Shown one piece after another: positions 1 through 6,595 of a stretch of 10,567 nt of DNA. Source of the stretch: Planctomycetaceae bacterium (GTDB lineage Bacteria; Planctomycetota; Planctomycetia; Isosphaerales; Isosphaeraceae); NCBI GenBank assembly GCA_019232645.1, contig JAFANO010000736.1, forward strand, positions 1 through 10,567, in the 5' to 3' direction. The notes below the pieces were generated by a model. The model did not search any database, was not told the DNA's origin, and was given only the letters and a program-made list of their open reading frames with translations. The position numbers and the translations under genes are program-made. The first letter of the stretch is position 1; each line of letters opens with the position of its first letter.

Positions 1-75
1 CACCGAGAAGAGGTTTCCCCCACTGCCCAGAGGAGAGCCGTCCGACCCCGCCAAATGCGGCGAATTCGAGGACAT
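1..75 (-). CDS. Possible 5' end of an unidentified gene running off the left edge
   Basis: On the minus strand an ATG at 73-75 opens a reading frame of 25 codons that reaches the left edge without a stop. It begins MSSNSPHLAGSDGSPLG, a Ser/Gly-rich stretch that would suit a disordered N-terminus. Most third positions are G or C, as in the real genes of this window. The same frame is open further upstream, back to a GTG at 178-180, so the start is uncertain. No clear Shine-Dalgarno sequence precedes either start. The family is not recognisable from so few residues, and this could be a chance open frame in GC-rich DNA. Confidence 0.25.
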   Translation of the reverse strand, partial: MSSNSPHLAGSDGSPLGSGGNLFSV

Positions 76-305
76 CGGACGTCGCCGGCCCGATGATGAA
101 TCCGGGGTGAAGTGCCTCGGCTGCTGCTGCTCTTTGGCAATTCGGATGAGGGTCAGACCGGTCCCCGAGGCGAGGTGCACTGTCGGGGGCCCAACGCCGC
201 CGCGTCGAACGGAGCGACCTGCCGCATGCGGGCATGCGAACCTACCCTCATGGCTGCATGAAGGCATGACCCCGCGGGGGAGCGGTGATTTCCCGAGCCA
301 CCCGG

Positions 306-590
306 CGCGTCGAGTGAATCCAACGCGATGCGCCGACCGAGTCGCGATGCCGCTGCGCGACACCCCAATATCATGAAGGCTGGGTCCATCGTATGCGTGT
401 TTCGGACGCAGGCCAACTTTCAGAGCGAGGCGTCATGTCGCGCCGAGCGAACCCAACCCGGCGCGCCGAGCGAACCCAACGTCGAGGCAGAAGTCCTGAT
501 CAGGACGAGAGATACAACCGCGCTGAGCGAACCCAATGCGCCACGTCGAGCGAGTCGCCATACTGCTTCGCGGCACCCCGATCCAGGAAA
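306..590. repeat. Degenerate longer repeat flanking the 16-bp copies
   Basis: Positions about 306-379 and 519-590 align over roughly 70 bases with scattered mismatches and small gaps. Both begin with a copy of the 16-bp repeat (a decayed CGTCGAGTGAATCCAA at 308-323, an almost intact one at 521-536). Both continue with ATGCGCC, then CGAGTCGCSATRCYGCT, then GCGRCACCCCRAT. This suggests that the repeat region grew by duplication of units longer than the 16-bp core and has since decayed. The alignment was made by eye. Confidence 0.55.
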
Positions 591-717
591 GGGAGACTTT
601 CGAGGCAACTCAACTCTGCGTGCCGAGCGAACCCAACGCTGTCGCGCCGAGCGAACCCAACCTCGGAGCGCAAGTCCCGTGCTCGACGGTGGAAATGGCG
701 ACGCCGAGCGAACCCAT
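441..717. repeat. Cluster of 16-bp direct repeats CGCCGAGCGAACCCAA
   Basis: Six copies lie in the same orientation at 441-456, 464-479, 521-536 (CGCTGAG variant), 621-636 (TGCCGAG variant), 645-660 and 702-717 (last A replaced by T). Starts are spaced 23 and 57 bp in the first trio and 24 and 57 bp in the second, so the array looks like a three-copy block of about 80 bp repeated at a 180-bp offset. The DNA between copies is also similar in the two blocks: GTCGAGGCAGAAGTCC after copy 2 matches CTCGGAGCGCAAGTCC after copy 5. The repeat is not palindromic. Its function is unknown. Read in all three frames it gives meaningless ORFs. Confidence 0.85.
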
Positions 718-756
718 TGCCGGGGTGGAAAGCGCGGTGGGGGCGGGGGGACTCGA

Positions 757-799
757 CGTCGAGCCCCGGGGCCTGGGCCGTCGGCCCGGGGACTCGACG
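757..799. other. Long GC-rich hairpin
   Basis: Positions 757-773 pair with 783-799 as a 17-bp stem with two mismatches and a 9-nt loop. The outer seven pairs are CGTCGAG/CTCGACG and the inner part is CCC/GGG plus GGGCC/GGCCC. An inner GGGCC-GTC-GGCCC hairpin is an alternative fold. No T-run follows on either strand, so it is not a standard intrinsic terminator. It lies about 160 bp past the end of the leftward topA-glutaredoxin-transposase region and could block exonucleases or transcription there. Confidence 0.5.
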
Positions 800-800
800 A

Positions 801-823
801 CGGGCCTCCGGCCACCCGGCCCG
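801..823. other. Second GC-rich hairpin
   Basis: CGGGCC at 801-806 pairs with GGCCCG at 818-823 around an 11-nt loop. It directly follows the longer hairpin, so the two form a tandem structured element. No T-run is present. Confidence 0.4.
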
Positions 824-956
824 TTCGCGCCGAGGGTGGTCGTTCCGACTCATCTTCGACAGCACATAGTAGCATGTCCAGGAACGGCAAGGAATTAACG
901 CGAATTTCCGCGGCCCCGAAAATCATGAATCCTCGTACGGATGTCGGGGAGCGTTT

Positions 957-1427
957 CTATTCAATAGCGAACTGAACGTGTCGGCCGTCGAGCCAAGGAA
1001 TCGGCGTCGGCTCGCGATCGAGTACGGCCTCTCGCGGGATCGAGTTGTGGCTTCGCCGGTCGAAGCACACGATGATCGCCTGGTCGGTCGCCTCGATGAC
1101 GCCAGCGGTCTCGACGAAGAGGCGGTACAACTGCTTGGGGTCGGCTTTCTCGTAACCCCGCAGGTGCTTGCCGAGCCAACGGTAGCAGCCGTCGGCCAAG
1201 ACGGTCAGCGTCGCGTCCCAGTCCACTTTGAGCCGGACCTCGCTCGCCAAGCAGTCGAGATGAAGGAAGTTCACGCTGATCCCCAAGCCGTCTTCCACGC
1301 GGTTGCGCCCGGCGTAGCGGATGATCAGATTCCGGGCGGTCTCGTCGAAGTGGTTCGAGAGGAACAGGGTCGGTCTTTCGCGGCCCTGGCCGTTGTCGAA
1401 TGAAGACGGCGGACGGAGACGGCGCAC
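957..1427 (-). pseudogene. Transposase remnant, C-terminal part (IS4-type DDE)
   Basis: The 156-codon open frame reads like the C-terminal third of an IS4-type DDE transposase. Residues 38-45 (YAGRNRVE) fit the Y-x2-R-x3-E part of the YREK signature, so Glu45 would be the third catalytic acidic residue. Further on come LTVLADGCYRWLGKHLRGYE and a C-terminal RRSHNSI...PWLDG segment, also typical of such transposases. The N-terminal part with the two catalytic Asp residues is absent, since the frame begins only 19 bp past the glutaredoxin stop codon. The first dozen residues may be read-through of unrelated DNA, so the ATG at 1425-1427 is probably not a true start. No terminal inverted repeats were found. 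The fragment cannot be active. It most likely marks an old insertion downstream of the topA-glutaredoxin unit. Confidence 0.75.
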
Positions 1428-1436
1428 GAGTGTGCC
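1421..1436. other. Short hairpin after the glutaredoxin-like gene
   Basis: GGCGCAC (1421-1427) can pair with GTGTGCC (1430-1436), including one G-T pair. The 2-nt gap means the inner pair would open to give a four-base loop. It lies 10 bases past the glutaredoxin stop in the direction of transcription, where a terminator would be expected, but no U-run follows. It overlaps the start of the transposase remnant and may mark the junction with the lost element. Confidence 0.3.
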
Positions 1437-1446
1437 GGATTCCAGA

Positions 1447-1701
1447 TCAGGAGGCCTCGGCAGCCTTGACTGCCGCCCCCAGTTGCTCGAGGTCGGGGTT
1501 GATCAAGGTCTCGTTGTTGATCCGGATCGTGGGCATGACGCGCTTGCCGCCGTTCAGGCCGGCGATGTAGTCGTTGTACTCGGGATTTTCATCCACGTCC
1601 TTGAACTCGTACGCGATCTGTCGCTCGTCGAGATAGTGCATGGCGTGGCGGGTATCGGGGCAGCCGCGCGACCCGTAAATAGTGACATTGGCTTGACGCA
1701 T
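1447..1701 (-). CDS. Glutaredoxin-like protein with a single active-site cysteine
   Basis: This 84-residue protein has the size and layout of a single thioredoxin-fold glutaredoxin. Strand beta-1 VTIYGSRG leads into CPDT at residues 14-17, followed by a helix. The cis-proline motif VMPTI is at 55-59 and NPDLEQL is at 68-74, near the C-terminus, where glutaredoxins bind glutathione. Cys14 is the only cysteine, so the protein would act by a monothiol mechanism or in thiol transfer, as in mycoredoxin/NrdH-like or monothiol families. It is presumably cytoplasmic, with no signal peptide. The ATG at 1699-1701 is well supported by GAGGAA (1708-1713, minus strand) six bases upstream. It lies 109 bp behind topA on the same strand, with only a 5-bp-stem hairpin (1798-1810) between, so co-transcription is possible. 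The redox partner and substrate are unknown. Confidence 0.85.
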   Translation of the reverse strand: MRQANVTIYGSRGCPDTRHAMHYLDERQIAYEFKDVDENPEYNDYIAGLNGGKRVMPTIRINNETLINPDLEQLGAAVKAAEAS

Positions 1702-1810
1702 CGGTGCTTCCTCAAGTTCGAATGCGGATCGGGAAACGGCGCGGGGTAGGGTACCGACGTGGCCTCCCGTCCCGAGAGGTTTCGTTGCAATTGACGCGCC
1801 CGCGTCGGGC

Positions 1811-4441
1811 TCATCCGCCGACCGCGGCGGTGATCTTCTCCAGGGTTGCCTCGCTCGGCTCGCGCGTCCCCTTGCACTTGGGATAGTTGGCGCAGCCGAG
1901 GAAGTAGCCGCGACGGCTGCTCCGGACGGTCATCGCGCCGCCGCAGCTCTCGCAGGTCTCCTCGACGGTGATCGTCTTCAGGATATCGGCCTTCGGGTTC
2001 GCCGGGGGTCTCAGGGCGTCGCCCAGCTGCTCCTTGAGTTCCTCGGGGATCGGCGCGGTGCTCCGGCACTTGGGATAGTTGAGGCAGCCGAGGAACGCGC
2101 CGCGGCGGCCGTGCTTGACCCCCATCGGGCCGCCGCACTTGGCGCAGGTGACCTCGACCTTGACCGGCTGGATCGGCCGCCCCTGGTCGTCCACCGGCAT
2201 CGTGTTCCGGCACTTGGGGTAGCCCATGCAGCCGAGGAAGTTGCCCCGCGTGCCTTGTCGCAGGGCCATCGGCTTGCCGCACTTGGGGCAGCGGTGCTCG
2301 GTCTCGACGGCCGAGGGGACGGGGTTGCCCTGGTCGTCGATGTTGAACGACTCCTTGCAGGACGGGTAGCCCGAACAGGACAGGAACGGCCCGCGCTTGC
2401 TCTCGCGGCGCATCAGCGGCTTGCCGCACTTGGAGCAGCGGTGCTCGGTCTCGACGGCCGCCGCGCGGGGCTGGCCGTCGATCGGCCGGGTCGCCTTGCA
2501 CTCGGGATAGCGCGAGCAGCCCAGGAAGGCGCCGGTCTTGCTGAACTTCTCCTCCATGAGGGCCCCGCACTCGTGGCAGGTCTCCGACGTCAGGATCTTG
2601 ACCTTCTCCATCCGCGTCTTGGCCAGCGCCAGCTCGTCCTGGAACGGGTGGTAGAACTCGTCGAGCACCTTGACCATGTCTTCCTTGGCCGTCGCGATGT
2701 CGTCGAGCTCGTCCTCCATGTGCGCGGTGAATTTCAGGTCCATGATCTTGGGGAAGTGCTGGACCAGGAGATCGGTCACGACGATCCCCAGGTTGGTGGC
2801 GTGGAACCGCCGTTCCTTCTGCTCGACGTACTTGCGGGCCTGGATCTTCTGGATGATGTCGGCGTAGGTGCTGGGGCGGCCGATATTCTCCTTCTCCAGC
2901 GCCTTGATCAGGGCCGCCTCGGTGTACCGGGGTGGGGGCTGGGTGAAGTGCTGCGTCGGCTCGAGGGCGAGCAGGTCGAGCGCCTGCCCGGCGGCGAGCG
3001 TCGGCAGCAGCGCGTCTTCCTGCTTGCCGGCCGGGGGCAGCGCCCGGCGGTGGCCGTCGAATTTCTGGACCTTGCCCTGCGCCTTGAAGACCCCTTCGCC
3101 CGCGGCGATCACGACGTTGGTGACCGCGAAGACGGCCGGGGTCATCTGGCTGGCCACGAACCGGCGGTAGATCAACTGGTAGAGCTTGAACTGGTCGATC
3201 GAGAGCTTGGTCCGGATCCGCTCGGGGGACAGGCTCAGCTCGGTCGGCCGGATCGCCTCGTGCGCCTCCTGCGCCGACTTGCCCGCGGCGTAGCGGTTCG
3301 GCTTCTCGGGCAGGTAGCGGTCGCCGTACTCCCCTTTGATCAGGTCGCGGACGTTGCTGATGGCCTCGTCCGAGACGCGAAGGCTGTCGGTCCGCATGTA
3401 GGTGATCAGGCCGACGGGGCCCGAGCCGTCGACGTCGATCCCCTCGTACAGCTCCTGCGCGATCTTCATCGTCCGCGCCCCCGAGAACCGGAGGCGGATC
3501 GCGCCCTGCTGCTGGAGCGTGCTGGTCTTGAACGGCGGGTCGGCCTTGTCGAGCTTCTCGACCTCCTCGACGGAGGTGACGGCGTACGAGGCCTCCGCCA
3601 GCGCGTCGTGGATGGCGCGGGCCTCGGCCTCGGCCTTGGCCTCGAACTTGGCCCCCTGCCACTCGGTCAGCAGCGCCTCGAACCGGTCCGACTCGGCCGT
3701 CGAGCCCGCCGGGGCGAGCGTCGCGGTGATCTTCCAGTATTCCTCCGAGACGAACGCGCGGATCTCCTTCTCGCGGTCGGCGATCAGCCGGACGGCGACC
3801 GATTGGACTCTGCCGGCGCTGAGGTGCCGCGCGACCTTGCTCCAGAGCAGCGGGCTGAGCTGCCAGCCGACGAACCGGTCGAGGAACCGTCGCGCCTGCT
3901 GGGCGTTGACCATGTCCATGTTGATCGGGCCGGCGTGGCCGAACGCCTCCTTGACGGCCCGCTCGGTGATCTCGTGGAACGTGACCCGCCGGACCCGCTC
4001 GTCGGGGAGGTTGAGCACCTCCCGCAGGTGCCAAGCGATCGCCTCCCCCTCGCGGTCGGGGTCGGTCGCCAGGTAGACCGTGTCGGCCTTGTCCGCCTCG
4101 CGCTGCAGCTCGCCGAGGACGTTCTTCTCGGCCGTCACCTCGTAGGTCGGCGCGTAGCCGTGCGCGACGTCGATGCCCATGTCCTTCCCCTTCTTGGGGA
4201 GGTCGCGGACGTGCCCCTTGCTGGCCTTGACCACGAAGCCCGAGCCGAGGAACTTGTTGATCGAGTTGGCCTTCTTGGGGCTCTCGACGATCACCAGCGA
4301 CCGCCCGCCGCCCCCCTCGGACGCGGGGCCCTGCTTCGGCGCCTTGGTCTTGGCCCGGGCCGGCGCGGCGCGCTTGACGGTCTTGGTGTCGGGACACGCC
4401 TCACCCTTGCGGGACGTCGACTTGGCGGACTTGCGAGCCAC
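1811..4441 (-). CDS. topA: DNA topoisomerase I (type IA) with five zinc ribbons
   Basis: This 876-residue enzyme relaxes negative supercoils by cutting and resealing one DNA strand. Residues 1-46 are a Lys/Arg/Ala-rich extension, probably disordered. The Toprim domain starts at SLVIVESPKKA (catalytic Glu53) and contains TDPDREGE (Asp127, Asp129, Glu131) for Mg binding. Tyr348 in GLITYMRTDS is the nucleophile that forms the covalent DNA bond. ENIGRPSTYADII (519-531) is another conserved type IA stretch. The C-terminus has five C4 zinc ribbons, with cysteines at 622/625/642/648, 669/672/689/695, 718/721/738/744, 766/769/786/792 and 830/833/850/856. All twenty cysteines are present. E. coli TopA has three such ribbons. 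The start is GTG (4439-4441), with AGGAAG five bases upstream (4447-4452, minus strand). It is divergent from the PpiD-like gene and upstream of the glutaredoxin gene. Confidence 0.97.
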   Translation of the reverse strand: MARKSAKSTSRKGEACPDTKTVKRAAPARAKTKAPKQGPASEGGGGRSLVIVESPKKANSINKFLGSGFVVKASKGHVRDLPKKGKDMGIDVAHGYAPTYEVTAEKNVLGELQREADKADTVYLATDPDREGEAIAWHLREVLNLPDERVRRVTFHEITERAVKEAFGHAGPINMDMVNAQQARRFLDRFVGWQLSPLLWSKVARHLSAGRVQSVAVRLIADREKEIRAFVSEEYWKITATLAPAGSTAESDRFEALLTEWQGAKFEAKAEAEARAIHDALAEASYAVTSVEEVEKLDKADPPFKTSTLQQQGAIRLRFSGARTMKIAQELYEGIDVDGSGPVGLITYMRTDSLRVSDEAISNVRDLIKGEYGDRYLPEKPNRYAAGKSAQEAHEAIRPTELSLSPERIRTKLSIDQFKLYQLIYRRFVASQMTPAVFAVTNVVIAAGEGVFKAQGKVQKFDGHRRALPPAGKQEDALLPTLAAGQALDLLALEPTQHFTQPPPRYTEAALIKALEKENIGRPSTYADIIQKIQARKYVEQKERRFHATNLGIVVTDLLVQHFPKIMDLKFTAHMEDELDDIATAKEDMVKVLDEFYHPFQDELALAKTRMEKVKILTSETCHECGALMEEKFSKTGAFLGCSRYPECKATRPIDGQPRAAAVETEHRCSKCGKPLMRRESKRGPFLSCSGYPSCKESFNIDDQGNPVPSAVETEHRCPKCGKPMALRQGTRGNFLGCMGYPKCRNTMPVDDQGRPIQPVKVEVTCAKCGGPMGVKHGRRGAFLGCLNYPKCRSTAPIPEELKEQLGDALRPPANPKADILKTITVEETCESCGGAMTVRSSRRGYFLGCANYPKCKGTREPSEATLEKITAAVGG

Positions 4442-4537
4442 GGTATCTTCCTATCCTCTGTCCATCGGGGCACTTTGGTTGCCCGCGCGGGTCGCCCCGG
4501 GGCCCCGCCGTGCCCGGACGGGAGGTCCTGTTTGCAA

Positions 4538-4565
4538 TTGTCCTGGCAACGAATCCTGCTACACT
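4538..4565 (+). promoter_or_regulatory. Candidate promoter for the PpiD-like gene
   Basis: TTGTCC (4538-4543) and TACACT (4560-4565) are 16 bp apart, and TG at 4557-4558 gives an extended -10 (TGCTACACT). Each hexamer matches the sigma-70 consensus at four of six positions. Transcription would start near 4572, leaving a leader of about 110 nt that contains the hairpin at 4573-4590. Confidence 0.4.
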
Positions 4566-4572
4566 ACGGATT

Positions 4573-4590
4573 GGGCCGGCTTCCCGGCCC
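4573..4590. other. Perfect 7-bp hairpin in the PpiD-like leader
   Basis: GGGCCGG (4573-4579) pairs perfectly with CCGGCCC (4584-4590) around a CTTC loop. No U-run follows. If the promoter at 4538-4565 is right, this hairpin forms the very 5' end of the mRNA, where it could protect the transcript from decay. It could also lie in the upstream region of a topA promoter. Confidence 0.45.
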
Positions 4591-4682
4591 GCGCTCTTCA
4601 AATAGCTAGGGTATACGGGGCGTGTCAAGGGGGAGGCCGTCGCCGCCACCCGGACGGCCTGGTCTTGAGCTCGAGGAACTCC

Positions 4683-6566
4683 ATGCCGTTCGCCGTCTTT
4701 CGACGCCACCAACGGAAGCTGCTCGCCATCTTCGCGATCCTGGCGATGTTCGGCTTCGTCCTGGCCGACTCGCTCCCGAGGTTGCTCAGCGGGGGCTACG
4801 GGGGCCGGAACCAGAACCCCCCGGTCGTCACGCTTTATCATAGGACGGTCTACCGCGGCGAACTCAACCAGATGGCCCAGCAGCGGAACGTCGCCAACTT
4901 GTTCATGGCGCAGTTGCTGGGGCGAGCCCCCTTCGGCGACCTCAAGGACCGGTCCCTGGTCGACGCGCTGATCCTCCAGCACGAGGCCGATCGTCTTGGC
5001 ATGCCGACCGGCCCGGAAGTGGGTCGCGAATGGCTCAAGCAGACGTTCGGAGAGCTCATGAACCGCGAGACGTTCGAGGCCATCCTCAGCCGCCTCGGCC
5101 GGCAGGTCAGCGGTGAGCAGGTCCTCAGCGATATCGCCGGCCAGGTCCGGCTGCTCAAGGTCCGGCAGCTGCTGGGCGGCCCGCTGGTGACCCCACTCGA
5201 CGTCTTCCAGGCCTACCGCGACCAGAACGAGCGCGCCTCGGTCCGTGCGGCCAGCTTCCCCGTCGAGGACTTCCTCGCGAAGGTCCCCGACCCGTCGCCG
5301 TCGGAGCTCGAGGCGTTCTTCGATCGATATAAAGACGTCCTGCCCGACCCGGCCCGCGACACGCCCGGATTCAAGGTGCCCCGCCAGATCCGGGTCGAGA
5401 TCCTCTCGATTGATGGCAACGCCCTGGCGCGCAGGATCAAGGAGACTCTGACTGAACCCGAACTCCTCAGTTATTACGAGAACCGCAAGTCGGAGTTCAA
5501 ACAACCGTCGGAATTCCCCGGCGAGATCTTCGCCGGGCATCCCGAGCTGACGCCCCCCCGGTACCAGTCGTTCGCCGAGGTCCGGCCCTACCTGGCCACC
5601 TCGCTCGCCGAGGAGAAGGCGCAGGCCGAGATCGTCAGCAAGTTCGAGAAGATCAAGGATGAGGTGATCATCCCCTTCTCCGACACGTATCACGACGCCC
5701 TCGACGAGATCAAGGAGGCCAAGAAGGAGGGCAAGACCCCGCGGGCGACCCTGCCGAGATTCGAGCCCCTGAAGCACGTGGCGCAGCGGGAGGGCCTCGA
5801 GTACGACGATTCTCCGCTCCTGACGCGCGAGCAGGCCGAGCGCTACGGTGAGGTCGCCGGCGCCGAGGTCGGGCTGTCCCGGCTCAGCGGCGGGCCCAAG
5901 TTCGCCGCCGAGATGTTCGACCCCAAGGCGACCCTGTTCGAGCCGGAGGAGTTGACCGACGTCCTGGGACGCCGCTACCTCGTGCGCAAGGTCGAGGATC
6001 ACGAACCGCGGGTCCCCTCGCTCCAGGAGGTCCGCGCCGAGGTCGTCCACGCCTGGAAGGTGGAGAAGGCACGCCCCCTGGCCGAGCAGGCCGCGCGCGA
6101 GTTCGCCGACCAGGTCCGCGGCGGCGGCGGCCAGATCAAGGGAGACGTCGTGCAGGGGCGGCCGGTGATCACCACTGACCCGATCACCAAGCTCCAGCCC
6201 GGCTTCCCGATCCCCGGCCAGTTGTTCGAGACCGGACCGCCGACCGCGACCGAGATCCCTCAGATCCCCAACGCGGGCGAGGCGCTCCGTGATGCCTACT
6301 TCGACCTCCAGAACGGCGCGGTGGCCGTCGCGCCCAACCAGCCGCGGACCGTCTATTACGTGATGACGCTGAACTCGCGCGACCCGGCGAAGTTCCAGTC
6401 CCTCTATACCCCCAACGGCGAATCCCTGCGCTATCAGCGCGAGGCGCGGGGCGAGGCGTATCGCCGCCGTGAGGCCGAATGGATGGCCCAGCTCCGCACC
6501 GAGGCCGGCCTGAAACCCGACTGGGTCCCCAGCGACGAGGCGAACCGCGCCGCCCGCGAGGGGTGA
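4683..6566 (+). CDS. PpiD/SurA-like membrane-anchored periplasmic chaperone (peptidyl-prolyl isomerase family)
   Basis: This 627-residue protein has a short basic N-terminus, one membrane span at about residues 12-29 (LLAIFAILAMFGFVLA) and a long soluble remainder expected in the periplasm, the topology of PpiD. Residues about 58-180 are helical and resemble the SurA/PpiD N-terminal chaperone domain. Around 205-245, SPSELEAFFDRYKDVLP and PRQIRVEILSID follow the PpiD pattern of a short helix and a strand before the isomerase core. A Lys/Glu-rich helical region (300-350) follows. I could not find a canonical parvulin PpiC domain, so the protein may be a chaperone without isomerase activity. The frame is open upstream to 4173, across topA on the other strand. 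I chose the ATG at 4683 because GAGGAA (4673-4678) precedes it and the membrane anchor starts there. It converges on gspF with a 29-bp gap. Confidence 0.7.
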   Translation: MPFAVFRRHQRKLLAIFAILAMFGFVLADSLPRLLSGGYGGRNQNPPVVTLYHRTVYRGELNQMAQQRNVANLFMAQLLGRAPFGDLKDRSLVDALILQHEADRLGMPTGPEVGREWLKQTFGELMNRETFEAILSRLGRQVSGEQVLSDIAGQVRLLKVRQLLGGPLVTPLDVFQAYRDQNERASVRAASFPVEDFLAKVPDPSPSELEAFFDRYKDVLPDPARDTPGFKVPRQIRVEILSIDGNALARRIKETLTEPELLSYYENRKSEFKQPSEFPGEIFAGHPELTPPRYQSFAEVRPYLATSLAEEKAQAEIVSKFEKIKDEVIIPFSDTYHDALDEIKEAKKEGKTPRATLPRFEPLKHVAQREGLEYDDSPLLTREQAERYGEVAGAEVGLSRLSGGPKFAAEMFDPKATLFEPEELTDVLGRRYLVRKVEDHEPRVPSLQEVRAEVVHAWKVEKARPLAEQAAREFADQVRGGGGQIKGDVVQGRPVITTDPITKLQPGFPIPGQLFETGPPTATEIPQIPNAGEALRDAYFDLQNGAVAVAPNQPRTVYYVMTLNSRDPAKFQSLYTPNGESLRYQREARGEAYRRREAEWMAQLRTEAGLKPDWVPSDEANRAAREG

Positions 6567-6595
6567 ATCGTGACTCACTGGGGTAACCGGGGGTT

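Larger units (their letters stand above)
76..956. other. Non-coding region with repeats and hairpins
   Basis: I see no convincing gene in these 880 bases. Several overlapping open frames exist, but their proteins are made of the same repeat read in different frames (AERTQ, RANPT, SEPN), which is what a non-coding repeat gives. Contents from left to right: a 10-bp perfect palindrome CCGCATGCGG at 224-233 within a stretch holding four GCATG words, a degenerate repeat copy at 308-323, six near-identical 16-bp repeats between 441 and 716, and two GC-rich hairpins between 757 and 823. The last ~100 bases before the transposase remnant show nothing recognisable. Confidence 0.7.
4442..4682. promoter_or_regulatory. 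Divergent intergenic region, topA / PpiD-like gene
   Basis: These 241 bases must hold the start signals of both topA (leftward) and the PpiD-like gene (rightward). The rightward promoter candidate and a hairpin are listed separately. I could not pick out a convincing leftward promoter for topA, only its ribosome binding site AGGAAG at 4447-4452. TopA levels in many bacteria respond to supercoiling of the topA promoter, but nothing in this sequence shows that directly. Confidence 0.5.

Noticed and set aside
441..717. CRISPR array
   Set aside because: The repeats are only 16 bp, the gaps range from about 7 to 84 bp, the spacers themselves are related, and no cas gene is present.
328..975. 215-codon and overlapping ORFs in the repeat region
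   Set aside because: Their proteins are the 16-bp repeat read in different frames (AERTQ, RANPT, SEPN), so no frame is favoured.
1554..4397. 947-codon open frame overlapping topA on the same strand
   Set aside because: It is the +1 frame of topA. The product is low-complexity Arg/Gly/Pro/Ala sequence, as expected from GC-rich codons read out of frame.
2111..4609. 832-codon open frame opposite topA
   Set aside because: It is antisense to a clearly real gene. The Leu/Asp/Arg/Gly-rich product has no motif and arises from strong third-position GC bias.
4173..4682. N-terminal extension of the PpiD-like protein
   Set aside because: It would overlap the topA coding region and push the membrane anchor 170 residues inward. 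A ribosome binding site supports the ATG at 4683.
4401..6578. 725-codon open frame opposite the PpiD-like gene
   Set aside because: It is an antisense shadow with a biased Leu/Arg/Gly/Asp composition and no recognisable domain or start signal.
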